Assembly: GCA_963728895.1 (NCBI GenBank) | Contig: CAVSLM010000014.1 | Coordinates: 1 to 64,000, forward strand | Source: CAVSLM01 sp963728895 | GTDB taxonomy: Bacteria; Pseudomonadota; Gammaproteobacteria; JBBQDK01 | Length of the DNA stretch: 64,000 nt | Direction: 5' to 3' | Shown: positions 28,383 to 37,700 of the stretch, in pieces | Position numbering within the stretch: position 1 is the first letter of the stretch | Layout of the letters: every line of letters starts with the position of its first letter | Translations under genes and position numbers: made by a program | The notes under the pieces: model-generated | Told to the model about the DNA's origin: nothing | The model's input: the letters and a program-made list of their open reading frames with translations, nothing else | The model's database searches: none

Positions 28383-29002
28383 TCAGATATAGAGGGTGAT
28401 ATCCGCATCCCGTGCGCTCCCCAGATAGGTTGCGGCACCGGCCCAGTCGGCGATCCCAGGGATGAATTCGTCTTTGTTCCAGCCGAACAGATCGACCGTC
28501 ATCTGACATGCGACCAGCTTGACGTTCTCCTCGACGCACAGGTCGCGCAACTCGCTGATACCCGCCACACCCTTGTTTTTCAGAGTCTGCTTCATCAGTG
28601 ACGTGGCGAGCGACTCGAATCCCGGGATGGCGGCCATCACCAGATTGGGCATGTTCCACTCGATACCCTGAAACCATTTCGGGCCGAAGGGCATCTTCAT
28701 GGGCATAGCAGGATGCCGAGCGGGCTGATATGCGGCTTGAGATCCTTCTTCAACAGCGCCAACCCATAAAAGGTAAAAAACAAAGTGACATCCCATCCCA
28801 TGGCTGCGGCTGTCGATGCGATGATGAACGGAGGGTACGCCCAGTCAAGTGTTCCTTTGGTTACCATGATGGAAATCTTCGGCGTCTTCGCCGCCTCGAG
28901 CTTCTCCATATTCTCGACGAACCGCTTGTCAAACCACCGATTGAGTGCAGCCGGGGTCATCTCCTGAAGCTCCCCCATGGGTGGCTCGATTATCGCCGAC
29001 AT
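28383..29002 (-). pseudogene. dsrE2: DsrE2-type sulfur-trafficking protein with a single-base frameshift
   Basis: The start is the ATG at 29002 (behind GGATGAGGGAGGGGAG), and the protein reads KISIMVTKGTLDWAYPPFII, AAMGWDVTLFFTFYGLALLK, KKDLKPHISPLG. Near 28705 the frame is lost: adding one A (GGC-AATCCT) restores NPAMPMKMPFGPKWF through GFESLATSLMKQTLKNKGVA, CVEENVKLVACQMTVDLFGW to the end at 28383. The full protein would be about 206 residues, as expected for DsrE2. These membrane-associated DsrE/F-like proteins hand sulfane sulfur to TusA in sulfur oxidisers, using a Cys in the VACQMT stretch. No tusA or rhodanese gene lies beside it. The defect is a plausible sequencing error, because both halves are well conserved. 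Confidence 0.82.
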
Positions 29003-29871
29003 TTCCTCCCCTCCCTCATCCAGTAACCGAATCAAACTGCTCCCAATATGCACCAAGGCGCGAAACACGGTCCTTCGCCTGCGCCATGACACGCTCTCAG
29101 TTGATGTACGTGGCCGGGGCGATGGATCAAAAAAGCCCACCTAACTATAGCCGCCCTCGGTTACCTTGCAAGGTGTCTGTTGAGCTGACGTTGCGGCGCA
29201 GCTTGCATTCGTTCGTCGATTGCCAATCAGGACGCGTCATCCGTTATCCAGGGAGACCGAAGGGAGATCCAAGAGCAAGATTCTCCGGCGGTCGGTCGAC
29301 TGGAACTCCAGGCGCACTCGGAAAGTGCTCGCTGGGGCAGCGAGCCAGGGGTCAATGGGGTCAGACTCGATCGATTCGCGCACACATCAATGGGGTCAGA
29401 CTCGATCGATTCGCGGGTGTCATCAATGGGTCAATCGAGTCGGACCCCGAGTCTGACCCCATTGATTAATCGTTCATGGATCTCGAGTCTGACCCCATTG
29501 ATTTTGATTTCACCCCATTGATTCGATTGATTCTGAGAAAGTCCCACGAACACAGGGGCAAGTCCTGCCCTTCATATCCGCGCGCGCGGACCGATATTGC
29601 TCGTTCCCCGGCAGCGGGTCGTTGTCGGCAGCGATAGCCGGACTGGCGGTGAGTGGAAGGAGAAGCTGGAGGGCTGGAGAACGGCGCAGGTCATGGCGGC
29701 AAGCCACGGACAACCGGCCGCAGGCCGGTAGGAGCACCGATAACAATCGTAGCGAGCTCGGAGGACGGACGTGCACGGCCGGTTCCGGTTCGGTGCACGA
29801 TTTCGGGGGGTGGCGGACTCCTGGGGTGTCAGCCCCGCCCGAGGCGGATCGGTTAACGGGAGGATCTCCAG
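29003..29871. other. Intergenic region with dispersed-repeat cluster
   Basis: There is no gene in this 869-base stretch. It contains the 29352-29501 repeat cluster and, from about 29600, the leader of the signalling operon. The last bases, CGGGAGGATCTCC, are the ribosome binding site of the HD-GYP regulator. Promoters were not identified. Confidence 0.55.
29352..29501. repeat. Cluster of dispersed GGTCAGACTCGATCGATT-type repeats
   Basis: Two exact 29-base direct copies lie at 29352-29380 and 29387-29415 (core TCAATGGGGTCAGACTCGAT). Two inverted copies of the 18-base core (CGAGTCTGACCCCATTGA) lie at 29448-29465 and 29484-29501, with a degenerate copy between them near 29422. Relatives occur near 22146, 23789 and 45800. 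The set behaves like an extragenic palindromic repeat family. Confidence 0.85.
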
Positions 29872-31011
29872 ATGGACGCGTGCGTGCAAGTCGCAGATAC
29901 ATTAGCCAACTTCGATGACTCCGCATCATTGGGTCAAACCATCCTGGTGGTAGACGACACGCCGGAGAATCTGGCGATCATCGGCGATCTGCTGCAACCC
30001 GACTATCGGGTGCGGGCGGCGAGATCCGGCGCGCGCGCCTTGCAGGTCGTCCGCACCGAACCCAGACCCGACCTGATCCTGCTGGACGTGATGATGCCGG
30101 GGATGGACGGCTACGCCGTCCTGGAGCACCTGCAGCGGGATCCCCTGACCCGTGACATCCCGGTGATCTTCATTACCGCCCTGGATAGCACGGGAGACGA
30201 GGAACGGGGTTTCGAGCTGGGCGCCGTGGACTACATCGCCAAACCCATCAAGCCGGCCATCGTGCTGGCCCGCGTGCGCGCCCAGCTGGAGCTCAAGCAG
30301 GCGCGCGACCACCTGAAGGACCATAACGCCTGGCTGGAGGCCGAGGTGGACCGCCGCATGACGGAGAACGACCTGATCCAGCGGGTCAGCATACGGGCCC
30401 TGGCTCATCTGGCGGAAATCCGCGACCCGGAGACCGGCAATCACATCCTGCGCACGCAGGGCTATGTGCAGACGCTGGCGAGAAGCCTGCAGGCGCAGCC
30501 GCGCTTTCGCCCCGTGCTGAGCGACCACTACATCGACCTGCTCACCCGTTCCGCTCCCCTGCACGACATCGGCAAGGTGGGCATCCCGGACGCCATCCTG
30601 CAAAAACCGGGACCGCTCACTCCGGAGGAATGGGTGGTCATGAAGACCCATGCCCGACTCGGCGCCGAGGCCATCGAACTGGCCGAGAGGGACGCCGAGA
30701 AGGAGGTCGAGTTCCTCCAGCTCGCCAAGGAGATCGCCCATTGGCACCACGAGAAATGGGACGGCAGCGGCTATCCGGACGGGCTCGCCGGCGACGCCAT
30801 CCCGGTCTCGGCACGACTCATGGCGGTGGCCGACGTGTTCGACGCCCTCATCTCCGCGCGCGTCTACAAGCGGCCTATGAGCTACACCGAGTCGCGAGAG
30901 GTGATCTCCTCCGGCCGGGGCGGCCACTTCGATCCGGACGCGACCGATGCCTTCCTGGACGGATATGACCAATTCGTGGCCATCGCCGAACGCCACCGGG
31001 ATGGCGCCTGA
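29872..31011 (+). CDS. Response regulator with HD-GYP cyclic-di-GMP phosphodiesterase domain
   Basis: This is a 379-residue RpfG-type regulator. The receiver domain (about 22-140) has DD28-29, phospho-acceptor Asp72 in LLDVMMPGMDGY and Lys in YIAKPIKP. A short coiled coil (LELKQARDHLKDHNAWLEAE) leads to an HD-GYP domain: APLHDIGKVGIPD, MKTHARLGAEAIE and HWHHEKWDGSGYPDGL. The HD, downstream His pairs and GYP signature are intact, so cyclic-di-GMP hydrolysis is expected, switched by phosphorylation. The start is the ATG at 29872 with GGGAGGATC before it. It is the first of eight same-strand signalling genes and the only one with a second-messenger output, so it probably reports the phosphorelay's decision to biofilm or motility control. 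Confidence 0.93.
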   Translation: MDACVQVADTLANFDDSASLGQTILVVDDTPENLAIIGDLLQPDYRVRAARSGARALQVVRTEPRPDLILLDVMMPGMDGYAVLEHLQRDPLTRDIPVIFITALDSTGDEERGFELGAVDYIAKPIKPAIVLARVRAQLELKQARDHLKDHNAWLEAEVDRRMTENDLIQRVSIRALAHLAEIRDPETGNHILRTQGYVQTLARSLQAQPRFRPVLSDHYIDLLTRSAPLHDIGKVGIPDAILQKPGPLTPEEWVVMKTHARLGAEAIELAERDAEKEVEFLQLAKEIAHWHHEKWDGSGYPDGLAGDAIPVSARLMAVADVFDALISARVYKRPMSYTESREVISSGRGGHFDPDATDAFLDGYDQFVAIAERHRDGA

Positions 31012-31020
31012 GACATCGGC

Positions 31021-33915
31021 ATGGAAGAGCGCGACGGTGCTCTCGATTCCCGGCGCGGGGCAATCCATGTCGTCCTGATCTACGCTGCCTTCGCGGCGCT
31101 GTGGATACTCTCCTCGGACCAGGTGGTGGAGTGGCTGTTCAGCGCTCCGACCCGGATCACCCTGGCCAGCACTCTGAAGGGCTGGCTGTTCGTGCTGGTC
31201 ACTTCGCTGCTGCTCTACGGGTTGCTGCGACGCCGCGGCGCAGCCTCGGGCAGCGGTGGCCCGGCGGTACCGATGGCCGGACTCGGACCGTCGTTCGCCC
31301 TGTGGGCATTGGTCATCGTCGCCTTTACCGCAGTGGGCCTCGTCCATATCGAGCGCCGTCAGCGCGAAGAGGACGTCGCCCGCCTGCAGGCCATTGCCGA
31401 TCTCAAAGTCAGGCAGATCTCCGACTGGTTGTCTGAACGTGGCAGGGATGCTGTTTTCGTCCAGACCAGTTCCTATTTCGCCGAACTGTACCGACGCTGG
31501 CGCCCAGGAGGAGATTCGGCCGCCGGCACGCAGCTGCAAGCCCGACTGGAGCAATGGCGGCGCTTGCAGGGATTCCAGGCGATCACCATCCTCGATGCTG
31601 AGGGTCGGCGCCTGTGGGGCACGACCGAGGCGCCGCGCGAGCTCGCCCCGTTCCTGCGGGCGACGGTGGCACAGGTCGCACGGGAGGGGCGCGTACGGCG
31701 CGTGGGCCCCTATCTGGGTCTGGCCGGGCACGGGCGCCTGGATTTCGTGGTACCCCTCCGCGTCGGCGCCAAGCCGGATCCCGTGGTCGTCCTGCACGCC
31801 GATCCGGCGCAATGGCTCTATCCAGCACTGCAAACCTGGCCCGCGCCCAGCGCCACCGGCGAGACCCTGCTGTTCCGGCGCGAGGGCGACCAGGTGCTGT
31901 TCCTCAACGAGCTGCGCCATAGCAAGGACACGGCGCTGAAGCTGCGCCGGCCGGTCGCGACACCCGAGCTGCTGGCGGCAAAGGTGCTGCGCGGCGAGGC
32001 GCGCCAGGGCAAGGAAGTGACCGGCCGCGATTACCGGGGCGTGCCGGCGTTCGGTGTGGTGCGCGGTGTCCCCGACACCGACTGGTTCCTGGTGGCCAAG
32101 CTGGACCGCGCGGAGCTCTACGAACATACCTCGAATGATGTGGTCTGGGTCTGCCTGGTCGGCCTGCTTGCACTGTTCATGGTCGGGGCCGGCATGGTCG
32201 TGCTGCGCCAGCGTGCGCAACTGGTACTGGCGGCCAGCGTGGAGCAATCCCAGAGCGAGCGCCTGCGCGCCTTGTGTCTACTCGCCGCCATTGCCGACAG
32301 CTCGGAGGACGCCATCTTCGCCAAGGACCTGGACGGGCGCTTCATCCTGTTCAATCGGGCAACCGGCCGAATCATTGGCAAGCCGGCAGAAGAGGCGCTT
32401 GGCCGGGACGCCCATGGCATCTTCCCGGCCGAACAGGCCCAGATGATGAGCGATACGGAGCGTCGCGTGATCGCCGAGAACCGCGCCATCACCGAGGAAG
32501 AACGGCTCAGCACGGCGGACGGGGAGCGCTACTTTCTCGCCACCACGGCGCCGCTGCACGAAGCCAATGGCAAGGTCATGGGCATCTTCGGCATCTCCCG
32601 CGACATCACCGAACGCAAGCAGGCGGAAGTGGCGTTGAACCGGCTCGCCGACGATCTGTCCGCCACACTCCACGCGATTCCCGATCTACTGTTCGAACTG
32701 GACGAAAAGGGCAGGTACATCAGGGTGATTGCGGCCCAGGAACCATTGCTGGTGGCGCCGGCGGCACAGTTGGCGGGACAAACCGTGCACGACGTTCTAC
32801 CGCCCGAGGCGGCCCAGACGGTAATGGACGCGCTGGCCGAGGCGGGCCGGACGGGTGCGGACTACGGACGCACGATCTTCCTGCCACTGGCGGACGGGAC
32901 ACGCTGCTTCGAGCTCTCGGTCGCGCGCAAGTCCGCGACCACCGGTCAGGACCAGCACTTCGTCGTGCTGTCGCGCGACATCACCGAGCGCAAGCAGGCC
33001 CAGGACGCACTGAAGGAAAGGGAGGCCCGTTATCGGGCAGTCATCGAAACGGCGGCGGACGGTTTCTGGATGGCGGACGAGGAGGGTCGTTTCCTCGCGG
33101 TGAACGACGCTTTCGTGCGCCGTTCCGGCTACAGCCGCGAGGAATTGCTGACCATGCGCATCTCGGATATCGAGGTGCAGGAATCCCCGGAGGAGGTTCG
33201 AGCCCACATCCAGGAGATCCGGCGTGAGGGCAGTGACCTCTTCGAGACCTGGCACCGAACCAAGGACGGTGAAACCTGGCCCGTGGAAGTCAATGTCTCG
33301 CACTGGCCGGAGGCCGGGGGCCGCATTTTCGCCTTCCTGAGAGACATCACCGAGCGCAAGCAAGCGGAGCTCGAGCTGCGCCAGAGCGAGTCGCGCTTCC
33401 GCACCCTGTTCGACAACGCCGCCATCAGCATCCTCGTGCACGATCGCGAGACCGGCAGGATCATCGAGGCCAACCACCGGGCGCTGGAGGTCTACGGCTT
33501 CGCCGATACCGAAGGACTGGCCCGCAAACCCTATGCGCCCCCGCCCTACTCCCGGGAGGACGCGCTCAGGCTGATCCACCAGGCGGCCGCCGAGGGGCCC
33601 CAGCACTTCGAGTGGCTGAGCGTGCGCTCCGACGGCAGGGAGTTCTGGCAGGATGTCCAGCTCCAGAGCATCCATCTGGATGGCGTCGACCGCGTCCTGG
33701 CCGTGACCCAGGACATCACCGCCCGCAAGCTCGCCGAAAAAGAACTGCGCAACCGCAACAAGGAACTGGAACGATTCAACCGCGCAGCGGTGGGCCGCGA
33801 GCTGGACATGGTGGCACTGAAGCGGCAGATCAATGAGCTGTCCGGCGAGCTTGGGCTCGAGCCGCCATTCGCGCTGAGCTTTCTCGATACGCCGGCCTCT
33901 CCCACGGAAGGGTGA
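31021..33915 (+). CDS. Multi-PAS membrane sensor without output domain
   Basis: This is a 964-residue protein. Helices near residues 16-34, 55-70 and 93-113 precede a large extracytoplasmic sensor region (about 115-375), with a last helix near 377-400. Four PAS/PAC modules follow (about 420-540, 545-665, 670-790, 795-905), each closed by DITERKQAE-like linkers. The chain ends in a coiled-coil motif, ELERFNRAAVGRELDMVALK, that usually precedes a kinase or diguanylate cyclase, but nothing follows. No HisKA, HATPase, GGDEF or EAL motif is present. It may work as a sensor scaffold for the kinase encoded next, whose possible start at 33912 overlaps its end. The start is the ATG at 31021, 9 bases after the HD-GYP gene. 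Confidence 0.88.
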   Translation: MEERDGALDSRRGAIHVVLIYAAFAALWILSSDQVVEWLFSAPTRITLASTLKGWLFVLVTSLLLYGLLRRRGAASGSGGPAVPMAGLGPSFALWALVIVAFTAVGLVHIERRQREEDVARLQAIADLKVRQISDWLSERGRDAVFVQTSSYFAELYRRWRPGGDSAAGTQLQARLEQWRRLQGFQAITILDAEGRRLWGTTEAPRELAPFLRATVAQVAREGRVRRVGPYLGLAGHGRLDFVVPLRVGAKPDPVVVLHADPAQWLYPALQTWPAPSATGETLLFRREGDQVLFLNELRHSKDTALKLRRPVATPELLAAKVLRGEARQGKEVTGRDYRGVPAFGVVRGVPDTDWFLVAKLDRAELYEHTSNDVVWVCLVGLLALFMVGAGMVVLRQRAQLVLAASVEQSQSERLRALCLLAAIADSSEDAIFAKDLDGRFILFNRATGRIIGKPAEEALGRDAHGIFPAEQAQMMSDTERRVIAENRAITEEERLSTADGERYFLATTAPLHEANGKVMGIFGISRDITERKQAEVALNRLADDLSATLHAIPDLLFELDEKGRYIRVIAAQEPLLVAPAAQLAGQTVHDVLPPEAAQTVMDALAEAGRTGADYGRTIFLPLADGTRCFELSVARKSATTGQDQHFVVLSRDITERKQAQDALKEREARYRAVIETAADGFWMADEEGRFLAVNDAFVRRSGYSREELLTMRISDIEVQESPEEVRAHIQEIRREGSDLFETWHRTKDGETWPVEVNVSHWPEAGGRIFAFLRDITERKQAELELRQSESRFRTLFDNAAISILVHDRETGRIIEANHRALEVYGFADTEGLARKPYAPPPYSREDALRLIHQAAAEGPQHFEWLSVRSDGREFWQDVQLQSIHLDGVDRVLAVTQDITARKLAEKELRNRNKELERFNRAAVGRELDMVALKRQINELSGELGLEPPFALSFLDTPASPTEG

Positions 33916-34001
33916 CTGCGAATGCGCAGCATCACCAGGCACCCGCGTGCGTCCCCACCCGGCAGCATCAGCCGACCGTCAATCATGCAGGGTGTGCGCC
34001 T

Positions 34002-37000
34002 ATGAAGCTGCGTATGCAGTTGCTGCTGGGATTCCTCCTGGTCCTGGTGCTGATGATTTTCATGGCCGTGGTCAGCTATCTTGGCAGCGAGATGCTGCTG
34101 GCGGCCCGGCAATGGGCCAAGCGCAGCCAGGAGGTGGTGTCGGTCGGACTGGGCATTCAATCCAACGTTGTGGGCATGCAGTCGTCGAAACGCGGCTACT
34201 TGCTCACCGGGAATCAGGAACTGCTGCAGCGCTACGTGAAGCGCCGCCAGAATTACGAAACAGGGCTCGCCCGGCTCAAGGTGCTGGTCGGCGACGACCC
34301 TGATCAGGCCGGGCGCGTAGCCGAAATTGAAACGCTGGTGGAACGCTGGCTTCGGGCGGCCACCGGCGAAATCGATGCCCGCCGCAGGGTGGCGGAGGGC
34401 AAGGCGGGCGTCGAGGACGTGCTGGCCCGCTTCGCCGAAGACCCGATCAACCTGGGCCTCTTCAACACCATCGACGACCGGATGGAGGCGCTCGTCGCCG
34501 CCGAACGCTCGGCGCTCGACGCGCGCGGCCACGAGGCGGAGATGGCGGCGCGGCAGGGCAACGCTGCCATGCTCGGCGGCACGGGTCTCGCCATCGTGCT
34601 CGGTATCGGCGTCATGCTCCTCATCACCCGCCGGGTGCTGCGCCAGGTGGGCGGCGAACCAGCCGAGATCGCGGCCGCCACGGAGCAGATCGCCCAGGGC
34701 AACCTCGAGGTCAACCCGGGAGGGGAAACCGGCATCGCCGCCTCCATTGCGCAGATGAGCGCCACCATGAAGGCGGTGGCTCGGCAGGCCAACGTCATCG
34801 CCTCGGGCGACTACAGCGCGGAGATCGTGCCGCGTTCGAACAAGGACGAGCTGGGCATCGCTTTGCGGGCCATGAACACCGCCCTGCGCACGGCGCATGA
34901 AGAGGGCACGACGCGGGACTGGCTCAGGACCGGCCTGGCGCGACTCAACGAGGCGATGCGCGGCGATCCGGAGATCCTGTCGCTGGCTTCCAAGGTGATC
35001 TCCGAGATCGCGGGCTATCTGGACGCCCAGCTGGGCGCGCTGTATGTCGCCCGCGATGGGGCGTCACCGAAGTTGGCGTTGATGGGCAGCTATGCCTACA
35101 CCAGGCGCAAGAACCTGTCCCATGAGTTCGGGTTGGGCGAGGGCCTCGTCGGGCAGGCCGCGCTGGAGAAAAAGCAAATCTTGGTCGGCAATGTCCCCGA
35201 CGACTACGTCCGTGTGACCTCCGGTCTGGGTGAGCGCATACCCCGTTTCATCTGCGTGACGCCGTTTATCCATGAAGGCCGCCTCCAGGGTGTCGTCGAG
35301 CTGGGAAAACTGAAGGAAATGTCCGAACTGGAGATGGAATATCTTGTGCAGGCCATGCCGGCCCTGGCGGTGGCGGTCGACAGCGCCCATCGCAGAATGC
35401 AGCTGGCCACATCGCTGGAGGAATCGCAGAGACTCGCCGAGGAGCTCCAGACTCAGCAGGAGGAGCTGAGGGTAGCCAACGAAGAGCTCGAGGAGCAGAC
35501 CCAGCGGCTCAGGGACTCCGAGGAACGGCTGCGGGTGCAACAGGAAGAGCTTCAGGTCACCAACGAGGAGCTCGAAGAGAAGAATGACCTGCTGGAGCGG
35601 CAGAAGCGGGATGTCGAGCAGGCCAGGAGAGACATCACCGCCAAGGCGGATGAGCTGGCGCTGGCCAGCAGGTACAAGTCGGAGTTCCTGGCCAACATGT
35701 CCCACGAGCTGCGCACACCGCTCAACAGTCTCCTGCTCCTGGCGCAAAGCCTGGCGCGAAACCAGGATGGCAACCTGAGCGAAGATCAGGTCGAGTCCGC
35801 AAGGGTCATCCATGGGAGTGGCAGCGATCTGCTCCACCTGATCAACGAGATTCTGGACCTGTCGAAGATCGAGGCGGGGCGCATGGAGCTGCAGCTCGCC
35901 CCGGTGCGGGTCGAGGATCTGGCCGAAGGCGTGCGCGCGTCCTTCGGCCACATGATCGAGGACAAGGGGCTCAGCCTGGAAATCCTTGTCAGCCCCGGCG
36001 CCCCAGCCGAGGTGGTGAGCGACCGCAAGCGCATCGATCAGGTCATCAGGAACCTGATGTCGAATGCCATCAAGTTCACCGAATCGGGCGGGATCACCGT
36101 CACTTTCGACCGCCCGGCGCCGGGGAACGGCCTGCCCCGGGGTCCCCTCGCCGAGGGTGCGGGCCTGGCGGTCGCAGTCAAGGACACCGGAATCGGCATC
36201 GCGCCGGACAGGCGCAAGATGATATTCGAGGCGTTCATGCAGGAGGACGGTGGGACGGCGAGGAGATACGGAGGAACCGGACTGGGGCTGACCATCTCCA
36301 GACAGCTGGCGACCCTGCTGGGTGGAGAGATCCAGCTGGAAAGCGAGCCCGGCGTGGGGTCCATCTTCACTCTCCAGCTTCCCGTCGCGCCGAAAGCGAG
36401 GCAGGTGGAATCGGTGGCCGAGCCGTATGCCCCGCGGAGCATCGCCCGTGGAAAGGCAACCGCCACAAGTGACGGAGCGGCAAACGAGGCGCGCTACATC
36501 CCGGATGATCGCGACACTATTGCCGGCTCCGACCCGGTCATCCTGATCATTGAGGACGATCCCAGGTTCGCCCGGATTCTCCTGGACAAGTGCCGCGAGA
36601 AGGGCTTCAAGGGCATTGCCGCGTCCACGGGAGAGGCGGGGCTCGCGCTTGCGACAAGGTACCTGCCGCGCGCAGTGATCCTCGACATCCGCCTCCCCTG
36701 CATGGACGGCCTGGCGGTGCTGAGTGCGCTCAAGGAGGACACCCGCACCCGACACATCCCGGTCCACGTCGTCTCCGTGGAGGAACACGGGTCCGAATCA
36801 CTGCGCAAGGGCGCGGTCGGCCACGCCGTCAAGCCGCTGGACCAGGAACGCCTCGAAGAGGTCTTTCAAAGGCTTCAACAGGTGTCTGCTGCCAGGCAGA
36901 AGCGCGTGCTGGTGGTGGAGGACGATCCGCAGGTGCGCAGCGAGACGGCACGTCTGATCGAAGGCGGCGATGTCCGGGTGGACGAGGCGGAAACGGGAGA

Positions 37001-37700
37001 GCAGGCCCTGCAGGCACTGCGCTGCAGCCACTACGACTGCATGGTCCTGGATCTGAAATTGCCGGACATGGACGGCCGGGAGATGCTCGACAGGATCGGG
37101 CGCGAAGACATGAAGCCGCCACCAGTGATCGTCCACACGGCGCGCGACCTCACTTCCGAGCAGGAGATGGCGCTGCGCGAGCACGCCGACTCCATCGTCA
37201 TCAAGGACGTGCGCTCGCCGGAAAGACTTCTCGACGAGGTCTCGCTGTTCCTGCACCGGGTCGTCAGCGAGATGCCCGAGAAGAAGCGCAAGATCATCCT
37301 CGACCTGCACGACTCGGACGCCAGCCTGCGGGACAGAAAGGTGCTCATCGTCGACGACGACATGCGCACGATGTTCGCTCTGTCGAGGCTTCTTTCCGAG
37401 CGTGGCATGAAGCCCATGAAGGCCGAGAACGGGGACAGGGCGCTGCGCCTCCTGGACGAGAACACCGACGTGGATCTCGTGCTCATGGACATCATGATGC
37501 CCGTCATGGACGGCTACGAAGCCATGAAGCGCATCCGTGTCCAGGAAAGATTCCGCAAGCTGCCGGTGATCGCCCTCACCGCCAAGGCCATGCCGGAGGA
37601 TCGTGAGAAATGTCTTGCGGCGGGCGCCAGCGACTACCTGCCGAAGCCGATCGACGCGGGCCGGTTGTTCTCCATGATGCGCGTCTGGCTCCATGGATAA
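34002..37700 (+). CDS. CHASE3-HAMP-GAF hybrid histidine kinase with three receiver domains
   Basis: This is a 1232-residue hybrid kinase. A first helix (MKLRMQLLLGFLLVLVLMIF), a CHASE3-type periplasmic four-helix bundle to about 200, a second helix and two HAMP-like segments lead to a GAF domain (about 330-470) and a long coiled coil of EELRVANEELEEQTQRL-type heptads. The HisKA box is EFLANMSHELRTPLNSLLLL; ATPase boxes are IKFTESGGITVTF, DTGIGIAPD and GTGLGLTIS. Three receivers follow, with phospho-acceptors in VILDIRLPCMDG, MVLDLKLPDMDG and VLMDIMMPVMDG. A GTG at 33912 would add 30 residues and overlap the previous gene. The stop overlaps the CheR start by 8 bases. It is the core kinase of the array. 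Confidence 0.9.
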   Translation: MKLRMQLLLGFLLVLVLMIFMAVVSYLGSEMLLAARQWAKRSQEVVSVGLGIQSNVVGMQSSKRGYLLTGNQELLQRYVKRRQNYETGLARLKVLVGDDPDQAGRVAEIETLVERWLRAATGEIDARRRVAEGKAGVEDVLARFAEDPINLGLFNTIDDRMEALVAAERSALDARGHEAEMAARQGNAAMLGGTGLAIVLGIGVMLLITRRVLRQVGGEPAEIAAATEQIAQGNLEVNPGGETGIAASIAQMSATMKAVARQANVIASGDYSAEIVPRSNKDELGIALRAMNTALRTAHEEGTTRDWLRTGLARLNEAMRGDPEILSLASKVISEIAGYLDAQLGALYVARDGASPKLALMGSYAYTRRKNLSHEFGLGEGLVGQAALEKKQILVGNVPDDYVRVTSGLGERIPRFICVTPFIHEGRLQGVVELGKLKEMSELEMEYLVQAMPALAVAVDSAHRRMQLATSLEESQRLAEELQTQQEELRVANEELEEQTQRLRDSEERLRVQQEELQVTNEELEEKNDLLERQKRDVEQARRDITAKADELALASRYKSEFLANMSHELRTPLNSLLLLAQSLARNQDGNLSEDQVESARVIHGSGSDLLHLINEILDLSKIEAGRMELQLAPVRVEDLAEGVRASFGHMIEDKGLSLEILVSPGAPAEVVSDRKRIDQVIRNLMSNAIKFTESGGITVTFDRPAPGNGLPRGPLAEGAGLAVAVKDTGIGIAPDRRKMIFEAFMQEDGGTARRYGGTGLGLTISRQLATLLGGEIQLESEPGVGSIFTLQLPVAPKARQVESVAEPYAPRSIARGKATATSDGAANEARYIPDDRDTIAGSDPVILIIEDDPRFARILLDKCREKGFKGIAASTGEAGLALATRYLPRAVILDIRLPCMDGLAVLSALKEDTRTRHIPVHVVSVEEHGSESLRKGAVGHAVKPLDQERLEEVFQRLQQVSAARQKRVLVVEDDPQVRSETARLIEGGDVRVDEAETGEQALQALRCSHYDCMVLDLKLPDMDGREMLDRIGREDMKPPPVIVHTARDLTSEQEMALREHADSIVIKDVRSPERLLDEVSLFLHRVVSEMPEKKRKIILDLHDSDASLRDRKVLIVDDDMRTMFALSRLLSERGMKPMKAENGDRALRLLDENTDVDLVLMDIMMPVMDGYEAMKRIRVQERFRKLPVIALTAKAMPEDREKCLAAGASDYLPKPIDAGRLFSMMRVWLHG

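Noticed and set aside
29926..32247. A 773-residue minus-strand open frame opposite the HD-GYP and multi-PAS genes
   Set aside because: It mirrors two well-conserved genes and has only shadow composition.
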